From: Serripes groenlandicus
Taxonomy: Eukaryota; Mollusca; Bivalvia; Cardiida; Cardiidae
Direction of reading: 5' to 3'
DNA length: 64,000 nt
Assembly (NCBI GenBank): GCA_031761405.1
Contig: JASEVX010000001.1
Span: 109,163,403 to 109,227,402 of the forward strand
Positions 1 to 11,692 of this stretch are shown here, in pieces. A program made the translations under genes and the position numbers. Under the pieces are notes generated by a model. That model was given only the letters and a program-made list of their open reading frames with translations. It searched no databases and was not told where the DNA came from. Each line of letters opens with the position of its first letter. The first letter of the stretch is position 1.

Positions 1-349
1 TTTTCATATTTCTGCAAAGATGTTTTTAATTCAATTCAATTCAATTTGTTTATTATTAGACTTAAACATCAAGTGTTCCTCGTAATTTCACAGTTACATG
101 CGTTACAAACAATAGTATACAACAACAACAAAATAAAAGAATAAAGAAAAAAAAACACAAAGAAAAGAGAAAAAAAAAGTATATATATATATTTTAAATG
201 AAAAAATGTAAAAGAAATAAGAAATAAAAAAGAAAAAAGATTAAAAATAAATCTATATAGACTTAGCGGATGAATATTTCCATAGAAACTTTTAAAGTTT
301 CTTTTCTAAGTTCAGAAGACTTTATGCAAAACCTAGCTAAATTTGTTGA
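1..349. repeat. Low-complexity A/T-rich stretch with TTCAA repeats
   Basis: Starts with a short run of TTCAA units (28-50), then A-rich sequence with a small TA run near 179. It could be the 3' tail of a decayed non-LTR element on the minus strand, but no coding remnant is visible. No gene seen. Confidence 0.5.
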
Positions 350-350
350 A

Positions 351-565
351 TTTATTTATTGGGGTTTTACGCCGCTTTCAACAATAGTTATATCACGGCG
401 AGAGTTCACTTATTCATGATCCCTGGGTAAACAAACCAGTACTAGGCTAGAAAATGTGCCTTGTCAAAGGGCACTCCACCGTAGTGCCGCGACTGGGGAT
501 CGAACCAGGGACACCAGGTTTCGAAATCCCCGACGCTAACCACTCGACCACAGCGGATTCCTTCT
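351..565 (-). mobile_element. tRNA-derived SINE, copy 1
   Basis: Read on the minus strand, the head is tRNA-like: an A-box-like TGGTCGAGTGG (540-550) and a perfect B box GGTTCGATCCC (496-506), the internal RNA polymerase III promoter parts. The body contains a TTTTACGCCGCTTTCAACAA core and ends in AT-rich DNA. A second copy at 16640-16878 shares head and body in the same orientation. The tRNA-like part does not fold as a proper tRNA with an extended 3' body, so this is a SINE and not a tRNA gene. Confidence 0.8.
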
Positions 566-1384
566 AAATTTGTTGAAACAAACATTATTACAATTCAAAA
601 GTTCTAAATATTTATGCACACTTGGTTGTCTAAAATAAAGTTGCTTTATGTACTTTTTCCTTAATATTTCGTAATGTGGGCAAATAAGTGAGTAGGTCAA
701 AATCGCCTCAGTCATAATCATGCTTACCAACCCTCCATATTCAATCGTGAGTCCCACAATTTGAATAGGGTAACCCCATCCCCACGATCATGAGGTAAAA
801 ACTCACGATTTAAATCATTTAGATATATGAATGTACTGAAAATTACTACAACCATTTTGTAACATCCACTTCAAAACAAATTGTCCCTCATTAAAGGACC
901 TTTCTTTCAACAAGTTCAAAACAATGTGTGTCTGTCATTAATTTACTAAATGATTTCTCCCTGTGTCATTAGATTAACAAAGATTCCATTGGTACACATT
1001 ATTTCATTCAAAAGTAGGTCTAATTTAAATGTGGTTAAGATTTTTATATCTTGGATGCAATATGAAAATTCATTGACACATTGACAACTTGCTTGATTTT
1101 CTAGATAACCACAATTAAAAGGTTTTTTGATATCAATGCATGAATTTGAAAACATGCCAAAATAATATTTAAATGCTAACATACAGTTGAAAATATTCTG
1201 TTAAATAGTAAACATTCTCAAAAAATGAGTCTATTTTATTCTTTTTCTATAAATATTGAAAGTATTGTCTCCTGCATAGTTATCTAAATTCTGTTCTATC
1301 GTGAAAATTTCTACCGTTAAATTCATCGCACTGAAAATCTCCCCCTTCAAACCCCAGTCTCCCACTTTGAGATCATGAAACTCC
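566..1384. other. Non-coding DNA, no recognised feature
   Basis: AT-rich DNA upstream of the first visible exon. Short open frames on both strands show no conserved motif or usable splice context. Whether it is intron or 5' flank depends on exons outside the window. Confidence 0.5.
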
Positions 1385-2740
1385 CCCTTGAGAATGAGAA
1401 AAGGTTGGTAAGCATGCATAATCCCCTCAGTCCGAAAATGGCATAGTAATCAGAATCCCCTCAATGGATTTAACAGGGTATTAATAATCCCCTCAATCTA
1501 AGATCATATATTCTCTTATAAGGCTAAATGTAAATTTAAATATAGTACATCATTTTTTATTTTATTTATAACTATAATGGGAAATTTGCAAACAGTTTCA
1601 TTTACAGTCATCTTAGGGATCAGTCAATAATTACCTGTTAATTACATATTTATTCCCTTATAAAGAATGTGATTGATTGCATACTGCCTTAGATAAGTAC
1701 TTTAAATACAAAAGTTAATGATTATCCTTTAATAACTGTGATTGCTCTTCATCTTTAGATCATTTCTTATAATTAATTGTTAATGATTAAATAAATTGCA
1801 CTTCTCTGACAAACGAAATCTTAATTATACCCCCTTCGAAGAAGAGGGGGTATATAGGAGTCACTGTGTCGGGCAGTCTGTCGGTTGGTCAGTCGGAAGC
1901 CATATTTTGTCCGGCATATTTCTTGGAAACCACTAGGTGGAATTCAATAAAATTGTACATGAGGCTTCTTTACCAAGAGGAGATGTGCATATCCTAAAGG
2001 GGTTATAATTCCTTGATATTTTACAAGAGTTATGGCCCTTTTACTAATTAAGTTATGGTGTAGGTCAAGGTGCTGTTTAGGAGGTATTTATCATCTTCAG
2101 TGATAGTTCTAGTTTTGCCTGTATTTCAAACTGTTACATTGTTCACTATATAATGCTATGTATCTAGAAATCAACATGATTACACCTTCAAAATGAAATG
2201 AAATTGCAGTGTATCCAAACCCATATGACTGAAAATGTAGAGTAGACAAAACCCTACTGATTGAAAATGCAGAGAAGACAAAACTGTACTGATTAAAAAT
2301 GTAGAGTAAACAAAATCCCAATGATTGGTGATAATTCAGTCACATGTAATAAATGAATTAAGGTGATAATTGCTTTAAATTGATCATCTGTTTGTCATGA
2401 GACTAAGAGTGTCTCCCGTTTGTCACAACCATTGATTCTGTTAATCAATTTTATGATATTAATATGTATACTATATTGTTATTATTCATGTAATATATGT
2501 TTCTTCCTCCTGTAACTTTAATAGCAATTTAAACGACTCTCCAAATTGAAAATAAATGGAAAAGTATTTGAAAGCTAAACACATAACCTTTTTATTACTT
2601 TTATTCTTCTTCTCTAGATATAATAAAAGGCATTGGAAAAGGAGAGAAAATACTATCTTTTGCACTTAAATCCCTATAAATAATAGTGTAGTTGTTGATT
2701 AAGTTGAAAACATGATACAATAAGAATTTGCTTATAATGA
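1385..2740 (+). repeat. Inverted duplication, arm 1
   Basis: This block matches 44770-46115 in inverted orientation over its whole length, including unique-looking stretches (for example 1510-1820 against 45640-45945, and 2130-2400 against 45400-45620). One end carries degenerate tandem units of the ATTGAGGGGATT type in both arms. Differences are informative: arm 1 has a TATACCCCC element at 1826-2113 and about 65 extra bases near 2399-2463 that arm 2 lacks. It is probably two copies of one long non-coding mobile element in opposite orientation. Confidence 0.85.
1826..2113 (+). mobile_element. Helentron-like short element (TATACCCCC family), copy 1
   Basis: Begins TATACCCCC with a 5' hairpin (ACCCCC / GGGGGT), followed by a GTCGGT-rich stretch, and ends CAGTGATAGTTCTAGT. 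TCACTG near the 5' end and CAGTGA near the 3' end form a subterminal inverted pair. The empty site is seen in arm 2 near 45632-45655: the flanks CTTAAT and TTTGC join directly there. Insertion is therefore between two T residues with no duplicated target, as described for Helentrons. It has no coding capacity. Confidence 0.85.
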
Positions 2741-2765
2741 TTTGATGCAAAAGATTGTAATTTTT

Positions 2766-3643
2766 AGCTCTACTGGCCAAAGGCCAGAAGGGCTTATGTC
2801 GTGGCGATTTGTCCGTTGTGCATGCGTGCGTGCGTCCGTCCGTAAACAATTTCTTGTTAACACGATACAGTCTTCACTTTTGATTGTATCTCAACCAAAC
2901 TTATACAGTAGTTAGATATCTATGAGAGCTCGGTTCCTTTCGAAAACCAGCCACAGATCCGCCCATGCATGACTGGATTATGGCCCTTGAAATGGTCAAA
3001 ATTGCTATAAAAGAGCTTGTTAACACGATACAGTCTTTACTTTTGATTGTATCTCAACCAAACTTATACAGTAGTTAGATATCCATGAGAGCTCGGTTCC
3101 TTTCGAAAACCAGCTAGATCTGCTTATGCATGACTGGATTATGGCCCTTGAAATGGTCAAAATTGCTATAATATAGCTTGTTAACACAATACAGTCTTTA
3201 TTTTTTATTGTATCTCAACCAAACTTATACAGTAGTTAGATATCCATGAGAGCTTGATTCCTTTCAAAAACAAGCCAGATCCGCCCCATGCATGACTGAA
3301 TTATGGCCCTTGAAATTGTCAAAATTGCTATAATAGGGCTTGTTAACATGATACAGTCCTTATTTTTTATTGTATCTCAATCAAACTTATACAGTAGTTA
3401 GATATCCATGAGAGTTTGGTTCATTTCTAAAAAATGGCCAGATCTACCCATGCATGGCTGGATTATGGCACTTGAAATTGTCAAAATTGCTATAATACAG
3501 CTTGTGAACACAATAGAGCTTCCATTTACTATCTGATCTTCACCAAACTTAGATGGTATTTGAATATTGATGACATATATGTTCCTTTTGAAACAAGACA
3601 GATCAATGCCAGTAGAGCATAGGCCCTCATGGGCCTCTTGTTT
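2766..3643 (+). mobile_element. Pearl-like element (AGCTCTACTGGCC family), copy 1
   Basis: Starts with a hairpin CTGGCC-AAA-GGCCAG, then GTGCGTGCGTCCGTCC, followed by about four tandem units of ~161 bp (each with GTATCTCAACCAAACTTATA and ATGACTGGATTATGGCCC). It ends with a second palindrome GGCCCTCATGGGCC followed by TCTTGTTT. Terminal hairpins around a tandem core are the architecture of bivalve pearl elements and other Helentron-associated elements. Other copies are at 24750 and 39010. Confidence 0.75.
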
Positions 3644-3763
3644 AATAATACATTAATATGATTGAAATTACTTACTGTGTTATTTGTCTTGTTAGTGCAA
3701 TGTTATTTTAGCCTTAGACACCTTGGATGTCTTCTTATGTCATACAGTAACTGAGTAAGATTT

Positions 3764-3915
3764 CCCAATCAAGGGGATTATGAATACCCTGCTAATTCCA
3801 TCGAGGGGATTCTGACTACCCTAAAATATTTGTTGAGGGGATTCTGACTACCCTTACATTTTGGTCTAGAGGATTCTGACTACAATGCCATTTTCAGAGT
3901 GAGGGGATTTTGACT
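3764..3915 (+). repeat. Short tandem array, GAGGGGATTCTGACTACC units
   Basis: Five imperfect units of roughly 25-35 bp containing GAGGGGATT(C/T)TGACTACC. The same units terminate both arms of the inverted duplication (about 1400-1500 and 45955-46120), so this is a third copy of that element's end. It lies about 135 bp before the first visible exon. Confidence 0.75.
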
Positions 3916-4051
3916 GTCTCCCCAAGTAAGTATGAAGTGAAATTTTTCTTCAAATTCGTTGAGAGGGCAAAGTGTACATTTAATGTCTGCTGCAGATTCA
4001 TTGTATGTGGGAAATGGTTTAGTGGCTATATGAGTCTATTGTTATTTACAG

Positions 4052-4155
4052 CTGTGGACCTATCAGGGGAATGTAACATGACATATCATGGGGTTCATGT
4101 TGATATAACTCCACCTGTAGCTGGGTTGATTACTTCCGGGCCATTCTATAACATG
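4052..4155 (+). CDS. Exon 1 of visible set: FN3-like module junction (TPPVAG)
   Basis: Acceptor TTATTTACAG, donor ATG|GTAACC; enters in phase 1 and leaves in phase 0 (residues 1-34). It encodes VDLSGECNMTYHG followed by VHVDITPPVAG. The D-x-TPP-V-x-G motif marks the link between consecutive FN3-like modules in large invertebrate extracellular proteins, and recurs in the exon at 28115. One N-glycosylation sequon (NMT). The chosen boundaries are supported by the in-frame join to the exon at 9987. The phase-1 start shows that at least one more exon lies to the left. Confidence 0.8.
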
Positions 4156-6497
4156 GTAACCTTTTTATACTGATCACTTTTATCTCTATCCCACTTACAG
4201 ACACATTTTGACACCTCTACCCTTTATTTACAAAAAAAAAATCATGTTTTTGCCTAGCTTTTTTCAAAGTGGTCTGCTGCAGATTTGCTATATATGGCAA
4301 CATTCAACAAATCTGCTGCAGCTGATAAAATCTTGACAAAATTATTGAAAATATCTGTAAATTAAACAAAAAAAATATAATAGAGAAATATTATTTGAGA
4401 AATTGCTCATTATAAGCATATTTTACCCTTAGTCAAAATGTTATCTGATGCAGGTGCGCCTTGATACATTCACAGTAGGAAAGGGGGTGTTAATCCTAAT
4501 AAATCTTTTTTATGTATTTTGTGACAGTTTTTATTTGTTTGGAACAAACAAATTTAGAGAGCTATAATTCTGAAGCCATACGTCTTATGGAGAATTCCCT
4601 AAATTTCATACGCGAGAAAGTAGTACTCAATACTTGCTCTTACTTTTCAAATTTATCACGATTTTTGAAATAATGATATATTTATATCGTCTTTTTTTTC
4701 TTATGTGGTTCTTATATTCAAAGAGAATTTGGAAATAAAATGAAACATTGTATTTTAAAACATGAACGCGGAGAGATTTATAAATCTCAATGAGTGAACT
4801 GCTACAGGGAGAACTATTTCCGATTTAAGCTCCAGATACGGTATTTGAATTTTCAATCACGCATTGAAAATGTAGATAAAAACAGAATTGAAAATATTTT
4901 CTTTGTGCCTTGTCGGCCATATAAATATAGTATAAAGAATTAAAAAAAAAAATATGTGCGTCATAAAATGCATTTAAAATGAGAGTAACACATTTGCAGA
5001 GAAATCGTGATCGTCGAATTCTATTTATAAATACAACGGTATGGGTGTCTAAAGTGCGGACGCGATCTGCGGACAAATACATTAAAGAGGGAAAATGCGG
5101 GCAAATGCAATATAGAGGGAAAATGCGAACGCTATAGAATATAGAGCAAATCTGCGGACTCTATGATTTGTTGTAAAAAATGTTTAATTAAAGATGGGCA
5201 AATGTGTATAATTTGTTACATATGATCATATCCGGGGTTTTCTTTGTAAATATATAATGTGTTTGATTGCTTTTATCAGTGATATAGATTAAACCAAAAA
5301 TCGAGATCATGCTGAAATGGAATCTCTTTGTAAAGTGTTTTAACGACTTTCCTCTTTATATCATATCTATAGATATCAATAACGAGAATTGATGGATTGA
5401 TTTTCCGACAAGTAAATGTCTTTTGACGCATCTGCAGCGGACGAAATTTGAAAACATTGCAAGAATAGAATAGGTTGCTAGCCATAGGTTTTGCTTCAAT
5501 TATATCCTCTCCTTTACAATCGATTGAAGGGTCATGGGTTCTAGTTATCGTTTGGCCTCTTCATTTTCTACTTTGTAACTTTCAACAGTTTTCCATGTGC
5601 CATACTACGAGGCAAATGATCCATGCATTCTATTCTGTAGGGTACTTGGAAGGGGCAGAACAATTTAAATAACAAATAAACAATAAGTATATATATATAT
5701 ATACAACACTTTTAATCTTAATTTGTTTCTTGTAATTATATATATATATACAACAATAATACTAATCTATAACAAATAAGTTAAGTGTTTTTTTCTTGCT
5801 GTGTAAATAGTAAAAAGCAACATATATTGAAAACATTGTGGGAAAAGGAGAATTTGCTTATTTAAACAATTTCTTAATTCCCATAACCTTTCTTTACCCT
5901 CGTATAAACCAAATTTGTATTTGAAGGTTGTTATAAGTAAAAAACTTAAATGTTGCCAATTTAATCACATATTTTATCATTATAATAGCCAAATAATTAA
6001 CAAAAGTTACAATAAAAGTCCGCATCTGTTGTCGAAATATCCACAGGTGCATTAACACAAGATTTGTGAAACCAATGTGTGCATATATCACATTGTACCA
6101 TGACGGTATCGACACATCCCGGCAAGTTACAAATACATAAATGTATATGATAGGTTTATTGGGAAAAGGGGTTACATTTATAATTTGTTTGGAATGACAC
6201 TCGTACACAATGGTAATTAACAGTGTATGGTCACGCATCCTTAATTGATTTGGCAAGCTTAAACACCCTTTAAAGGAAACAGCGGCCAGGTTAGGTGTAT
6301 ACTGTAGAGTAAAAAGCGGACGGCACAGGTATTGGTTTTCTCTGGAGCATTTAATCCTTTTATAATGCAAATGAATTCAAAAGCCTCTGAAGCATGTTTC
6401 TTTTAAAGTGCTCATATAAATATTAGTACTGCCTTTTTCTCGATATTTTCTACATGATTTCAATTACTCTTTCATTTGGATAGATGTTTCCTTTTTT
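4156..6497. other. Intron 1, left part: decayed MITE and AT-rich DNA
   Basis: About 4186-4490 is a degenerate copy of the TTAA MITE (fragments such as GTCTGCTGCAGATTTG near 4272). 5040-5160 has short imperfect repeats of GCGGAC/AAATGCG. There are two TA microsatellites (5689-5702 and 5738-5750). A 158-codon minus-strand frame at 5894-6370 has no recognisable feature and is judged accidental. Confidence 0.5.
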
Positions 6498-7175
6498 AGC
6501 TCACCTGAGCACGAAGTGCTGAAAGTTAGTTATTGTGATCTCCTTTTGTCCGGCATCTGTCGTCCGTCAACATCTTCTCCTCAGTAACGAGTGGGTCGGA
6601 TGAAACTTCACAGAAAGCATCCTCTCATTGACCTCACCAGAATTCCTTCAAATGTTTGTGATTCATGCAGAATTATGGTTTCCATGGCAACGAAAATAAA
6701 AACTTTAAAATTCTTCTTCTACCAAACTGGTTGGCAGATTTTCAAATTATTTTAAAGAAGAGTTCCTTGGCCGCCAGGGAGCTGGGCTTTTTTGCCTTAT
6801 ATGGCTATAGTGCAAACTCAAAAAAATCTTCTCCTCCAAAAGTGTCAGGCCGATTTTCAAATAATTTTGTAGAAATGTTCCTAGGGTGACCCTCTATCAG
6901 ATTCCTTCCAGCCAAGTTGATTGGTCGAAAAACATGGCCGCCAGCGGGCGGGGCTTTTTTGCCTTATATGGCTATAGTAAAAACTTCAAAAATCTTCACC
7001 TCCAAAAGTGTTTGGCCAATTTTCAATTCTCTTTGTAGAAATGTTCATTGGGAGACCATCTATCAGATTCCTCCAAGCCATGTTGATTGGTCGAAAGACA
7101 TGGCCGCCAGGGGGCAGGGCTATTTAGCCTTATATGGCTATAGTGATAACTTGAAAAATCTCTTGTTAAACAGGA
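6498..7175 (+). mobile_element. Pearl-like element (AGCTCACCTG family), 3'-truncated copy
   Basis: Starts AGCTCACCTGAGCACGAAGTG, whose GAGCAC-GAA-GTGCT part is a hairpin, then TTTTGTCCGGC and tandem units of ~160 bp with ATGTTGATTGGTCGAAA and CATGGCCGCCAGG. It stops near 7175 without the family's usual GGGCCATCATGGCCC 3' hairpin. Confidence 0.75.
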
Positions 7176-7994
7176 AGCTTTTGAGTAAGATTTTAGAAAA
7201 CCTTTAGTCAATTGTGATTTTTTTTTGTAACAAAAATTGGTAAATACTTAGATGAGTGAGTCGGGGCCATAATGGTTATCCATTTGTTTTACATGTCTTT
7301 TGAAACTTGGAAATTAAATATAATATTCACATGTATGTCTCATGATTTATTTTTATAGACAACTAAAATGGCATTTAATTTTAACGGATGCGTCATTTAT
7401 TCTTTTACCCGAAGTTGTAATATTTATAAACAATGCATAGTTTATAAATCACACATCTATGCAAAGGCAAATGTTTGAACAGTTTTATGTACCCAAACAA
7501 ATTCAGTGCCTTCAGCGCTTTGATTTAATCTTGTTTTACAATGGGAGGGCAACTAAACCAAAACTACAAGTTTAGCAAGGCTATGATTATTTAAACAAGG
7601 CAGTAGTAACTTTCCCCTATGACACTCTGTGTTAAGAGGACAGCTAATATCAAAAACAGGATTCATTGATTCTTCATTTCTTATTTAGCCCATTCCTTCA
7701 TACAGCAAAGCTGCAGCATACTCGTTTAAAAACATGTAGACAAAATAAGAAAACTCTGTATAAAGGAAAGTATAATTTTTTAGTGGTGTTGAAATAATAT
7801 CTCCTTTTGCCATATTGTTTTCAAAAGTCAACTGCTTTGCAGCTGATGACTTTGAAAACATCGCGGCAAAAATATGAAAAAGAATAGAGTTAAAAGTTAT
7901 TTGGCAAATTGAGAATTTCAAGAAGTTGCTCTTTGGTTTAAGAACATTATTTCATTAAAAAGGATTTGGAAAAGAAAACCTATTTGTTTTGTCA
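7176..7994. other. Intron DNA with a decayed MITE
   Basis: 7685-7930 resembles the TTAA MITE (CCATTCCTTCATACA ... TTTTGAAAACATCGCGGC) but is too diverged to bound. The rest shows nothing recognisable. Confidence 0.45.
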
Positions 7995-9882
7995 GTTTGT
8001 ATTTAATTCTTTCCCTAAAACAACAATTCTGCAGCAGACGACTTTGAACATATTTTGTCAAAAAATTGAAAATCTCTATAACTGAATGGATATTATATAT
8101 TCTGGAACAGTTCCAGAATTATACTAACATTGTTCCAGAATAAATGTTCAAGAACTGCTCTAGAACAAGCCCAGATCCATTCTAGAACATTTCTATTACG
8201 TTAAATGAGACAAATTTCAGGGACAGATGTTCTAGAACAGTTCTGTTACTGTTTTTTTGACCACTTGTTCAAGAACAGTTCTATAACAAATATTCTAGAA
8301 TAGATTGAGAACAGTTCCCCTTCTATTGTTCTGGAGTTGTTCTAGAACTAATCTAGAATAATTCTAGAACAGTTCCAGAACAATTCTTCTGGAAAAAATT
8401 GTCTCACTTAACGTTCTAGAACTGTCCCATAAACATTCTAGAACTGTCCCACAAACATTCCAGAACAATTCTAGAATGTTATAGAATAGTTCAAGAATAG
8501 TTTCAGAACAATGAAGGTTTGTTCCAGAAATGATGTGGGATGGTTCTAGAATAGTTCCAGGACACCTGCTCAGTAAACAGCTGAATCATACTTGTATCTG
8601 TTCTAGAGCTTGGGTGGGATGTACCTAGAACAATCCAAGAAATATTCAATTAAAAGTAAACTCGCAGAAACTACAATCATGTTTGCATTTATTACATGTC
8701 TAAGATAGACTATGTTGTAATGGGTTATCCTAGACATTGTAGTAAATTACAAAATTAACTGAAAATGCCAGGGCCCCAGGAACTGCCTAAAGCCTAAAAG
8801 TGTTCCAAAAAGTAATCATGTTACAAGAGTTATCACTAAAGATGATGAATTTCACTTTAAATCACTGAATAAACATTCATTAACATAAGTTTTACCTGTC
8901 AATTGTTTCTAAGCCAAGTTGAATACATTCTGTGCTTGTAAAGCTTCATTTTATGTTTTTTCTATCTGCTTTTATCATTAGAATGAGAAGAAAAGTTATT
9001 TACAAATCACTTTGTACATAATATTTGATGACAATACATTATAACCGAGTGTTTTGTGAAAACATTGCCTGAATTTAACATGTCACATTATCATCCATTT
9101 TGAAAATTTAAAATCTCCACTTCCTGTTGTTGTTGTTGCAATTATTAAAAAAAAAAAGGTTCTAGAAGTGTTCTAGAAGTGTCCTTGTTTCTCTTCAAAA
9201 TGGATCAAGTTTAAGTGATTCATTCACACTGAGTTAAAAAATACAAAGTCATTATTATTTAATTAAATTGACTGAGTAAAATTATTCTAAAAGTGTACTG
9301 GAATTATGTTGTAGATCATTTCTAGAACAAATGCAGAACTTGATATGATGATGATGATCTTCTAGAATTTTGTTTTAGAACATTTGTAGAACATTTCAAG
9401 AACTTGATATTTCCTTGAAATGTTCTAAAAATGTTCTAGAACATTTGTAGAACTTGTATCACAGATTATAAAAGTTCATATTTTGGAACATTTCAGAACA
9501 CTTTTAGAACCAAATATTAAAAATTTGTAGAACATTTCTTTAACTGATTTTGTCCTTGAAAAGTTCTAAAAATGTTCTAGAATATTTCAAGAACACTTTC
9601 AGAATGAAAACAAGTTCAACAAATGTTCTGGATTTATTCTAGAATGATGTTCTAGAACATGCATATGTTACTGTTCTAGAACTGTTCTTGATGTTTTAGA
9701 ACTGTTCTAGAACTGTTCCATTTTCTAGAACATAATTTCGCAGGGGAGTTACCTATGACTAAAAGTGGAAAACATTGTGACAAAAGGAAAAATTGCTTGT
9801 TACTTTTGTCACTATGTTTTCAAAAAGTCATCTGCTGCAGAGGCGTCAAAAATCGTCTATATGAGGGAAAGGGTTAAAATAA
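7995..9882 (+). mobile_element. TTAA MITE split by a nested transposon
   Basis: Left part 7995-8093 (TTCTGCAGCAGACGACTTTG ... TGAATGGAT) and right part from about 9751 (TTACCTATGACTAAAAGTGG ... GAGGGAAAGGGTTAA) are consecutive pieces of one MITE when compared with the intact copies at 22900 and 29250. The missing middle is filled by 8094-9750. Confidence 0.8.
8094..9750. mobile_element. Non-autonomous transposon with TTCTAGAAC subterminal repeats
   Basis: A ~1.65 kb insertion within a MITE. Its outer ~500 bp on the left and ~580 bp on the right are packed with variants of the palindrome GTTCTAGAAC, while the central ~560 bp (8590-9150) is mostly free of them. Such motif-dense ends around a plain core resemble subterminal transposase-binding repeats of non-autonomous DNA transposons. 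No clear terminal inverted repeat or target duplication can be made out, and there is no open frame. Confidence 0.65.
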
Positions 9883-9986
9883 TTTCTCATTTTCTCATTT
9901 GTTTTCAAAAGTTATCTTATACAGATGCATCAAAATGTATCTGAAAAAAAGGAAATGTTTAAAGAAGAAATAAATGTGTATTTCAG

Positions 9987-10190
9987 AAACTTGCATACAG
10001 CTTGTCCTCATCAGAAATGAGTGTGCGATGGTCTGGTTTCTCTGATGCTGAATCGAGTATCTCTCACTTTAACTTATCTCTATGGGATGTTGGCCCCTGT
10101 GCTTTAACTCCAGCATCAACTAGCCTCATAACTTCAGTGAATATAGATGATTCTTACACCGAGTACACATTCAAAGATCTTAATCTACTG
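9987..10190 (+). CDS. Exon 2: FN3-like module body
   Basis: Acceptor GTATTTCAG, donor CTG|GTAAGT; phase 0 at both ends (residues 35-102). It encodes SSEMSVRWSGFSDAESSISH followed by FNLSLWDVG. The W49-x-G-F-x-D-x-E-S-x-I pattern is the B/C-strand signature of the FN3-like modules that alternate with TPP links. It ends with the ...YTEYTFKDLNLL strand. N-glycosylation sequon NLS. The join to the previous exon gives PFYNM-KLAYS without a frame break. Confidence 0.85.
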
Positions 10191-10223
10191 GTAAGTTAAA
10201 GTTATCTTATGTTTATTATTTTT

Positions 10224-11495
10224 AGCTCACCTGTGCACGAAGTGCTCAGGGTGAGTTATTGTGATCGCCCTATGTCCGGCGTCCGTTGTCCGTCGTCCGT
10301 CGTCCGTCAACATTTTCTCCTCTGTAACCGGTGGGTCAACTGGGATGAAACTTCACAGAAAGCATCCTTTCAATGTCCTCACCAGAATTCCTTAAAATTT
10401 TTGGGATCCATGCAGAATTCTGGTTTCCATGGCAACAAAATGAAAAAAACTTCAAAATTCTTAAAAAATCTTCTCCTCCGAAAGTGTCAGGCAGATTTTC
10501 AAATTATTTTGTAGAAATGATCCTTGGGTGACCCTCTATCAGATTCCTTCAAGCCATGTTGATTGGTCGAAAAACATGGCCGCCAGGGGGGGGGGGGGGG
10601 GGGGGGCTATTTTGCCTTATATGGCTATAGTGCAAACTTAAAAAATCTTCTCCTCCAAAAGTGTCAGTCCGATTTTCAAATAATTTTGTAGAAATGTTCC
10701 TTGGGTGACCCTCTATCAGATTCCTTCAAGCCATGTTGATTGGTTGAAATACATGGCCGCCAGGGGGCGGGGCTATTTTGCCTTTTATGGTTATAGTGAA
10801 AACTTAAAAAATCTTCAACATCTTCTCCTCAGTAACCAGTGGGTCAATTGGGATGAAACTTCACAGAAAGCATCCTCTCAATGACCTCACCAGAATTCCT
10901 TCAAATTATTGGGATCCATGCAGAATTCTGGTTTCCATGGCAACGAAACGAAAAAAACTTCAAAATTCTTCTCCTCCCAAATTGGTTGGCAGATTTTGAA
11001 CTTATTTTGTAGAAATGTTCCTTGGATGACCCTCTATCAGATTCCTTCAAGCCATGTTGATTAGTCGAAAAACATGGCCGCCAGGGGGGGGCGGGGCTAT
11101 TTTGCCTTATATAGCTATAGTGCAAACTTAAAAAATCTTCTTCTCCAAAAGTGTCAGGCCGATTTTCAAATGATTTTGTAGAAATGTTCCTTGGATGACC
11201 CTCTATCAGATTCCTTCAAGCCATGTTGATTGGTCAAAAAACATGGCCACAAGGGGTCGGGGCTATTTTGCCTTTTATGGCTATAGTGAAAACTTAAAAA
11301 ATCTTCTCCTCCAAAAGTGTCAGGCCGATTTTCAAATAATTTTGTAGAAATGTTCCTAGGGTGACCCTCTATCAGATTCCTTCAAGCCAAGTCAATTGGT
11401 CGGAAACTATGTCCGCCAGATGGCGGGGCTTATATAGCTAAAGTGAAAAAAAATATCAGGTGAGCGATTCCAGGGCCATCATGGCCCTCTTGTTT
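10224..11495 (+). mobile_element. Pearl-like element (AGCTCACCTG family), full-length
   Basis: Begins 33 bp after the exon 2 donor with AGCTCACCTGTGCACGAAGTG and a CCGTCGTCCGTCGTCCGTC run. It continues with repeated ~160 bp units and ends CAGGTGAGCGATTCCAGGGC then CATCATGGCCCTCTTGTTT. AGCTCACCTG and CAGGTGAGC are inverted near the two ends. It contains the G homopolymer at 10586-10606. Confidence 0.8.
10586..10606 (+). repeat. G homopolymer of 21
   Basis: Twenty-one G in a row where sister units of the element have a short G run interrupted by C (GGGGGCGGGGCT type). It may be polymorphic or an assembly artefact. Confidence 0.9.
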
Positions 11496-11525
11496 ACATC
11501 ATTAGTTAATTTCTCGTTACTGAAT

Positions 11526-11692
11526 TTACCCTTTCCCACATACAAAAAGCATCAAGTCGAAAATAAGAAAACTCTACATATAAATTGAAAACATTGTTGT
11601 AAAGGAAAAAAGATTTCTCCTTTTGCCACAATGTTTACAAAATTCGACTGCTGCAGAGGCATCAAAAAGCATCTGTATGTGGGAAAAGGTCA
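11526..11692. mobile_element. Degenerate TTAA MITE
   Basis: TTACCCTTTCCCACATAC at one end and GTATGTGGGAAAAGG at the other, with the central TTTGCCACAATGTTT and GACTGCTGCAG blocks of the family. Further fragments occur at 12010-12150. Confidence 0.7.

Noticed and set aside
485..557. Functional tRNA gene on the minus strand
   Set aside because: A and B boxes are present, but the sequence continues into a SINE body shared with 16640-16878, and it does not fold as a proper tRNA.
1..4051. Search for a first exon or signal peptide
   Set aside because: No open stretch with a signal-peptide-like start and a phase-1 donor was seen; the 5' exons are probably outside the window.
5894..6370. 158-codon minus-strand open frame
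   Set aside because: No recognisable domain or splice context. It is AT-rich and lies among MITE and TA repeats; longer than most chance frames but not supported.
8094..9750. Helitron identity for the TTCTAGAAC element
   Set aside because: No TC start, no CTRR end with hairpin, and the insertion point does not fit A|T. Left as an unclassified non-autonomous transposon.
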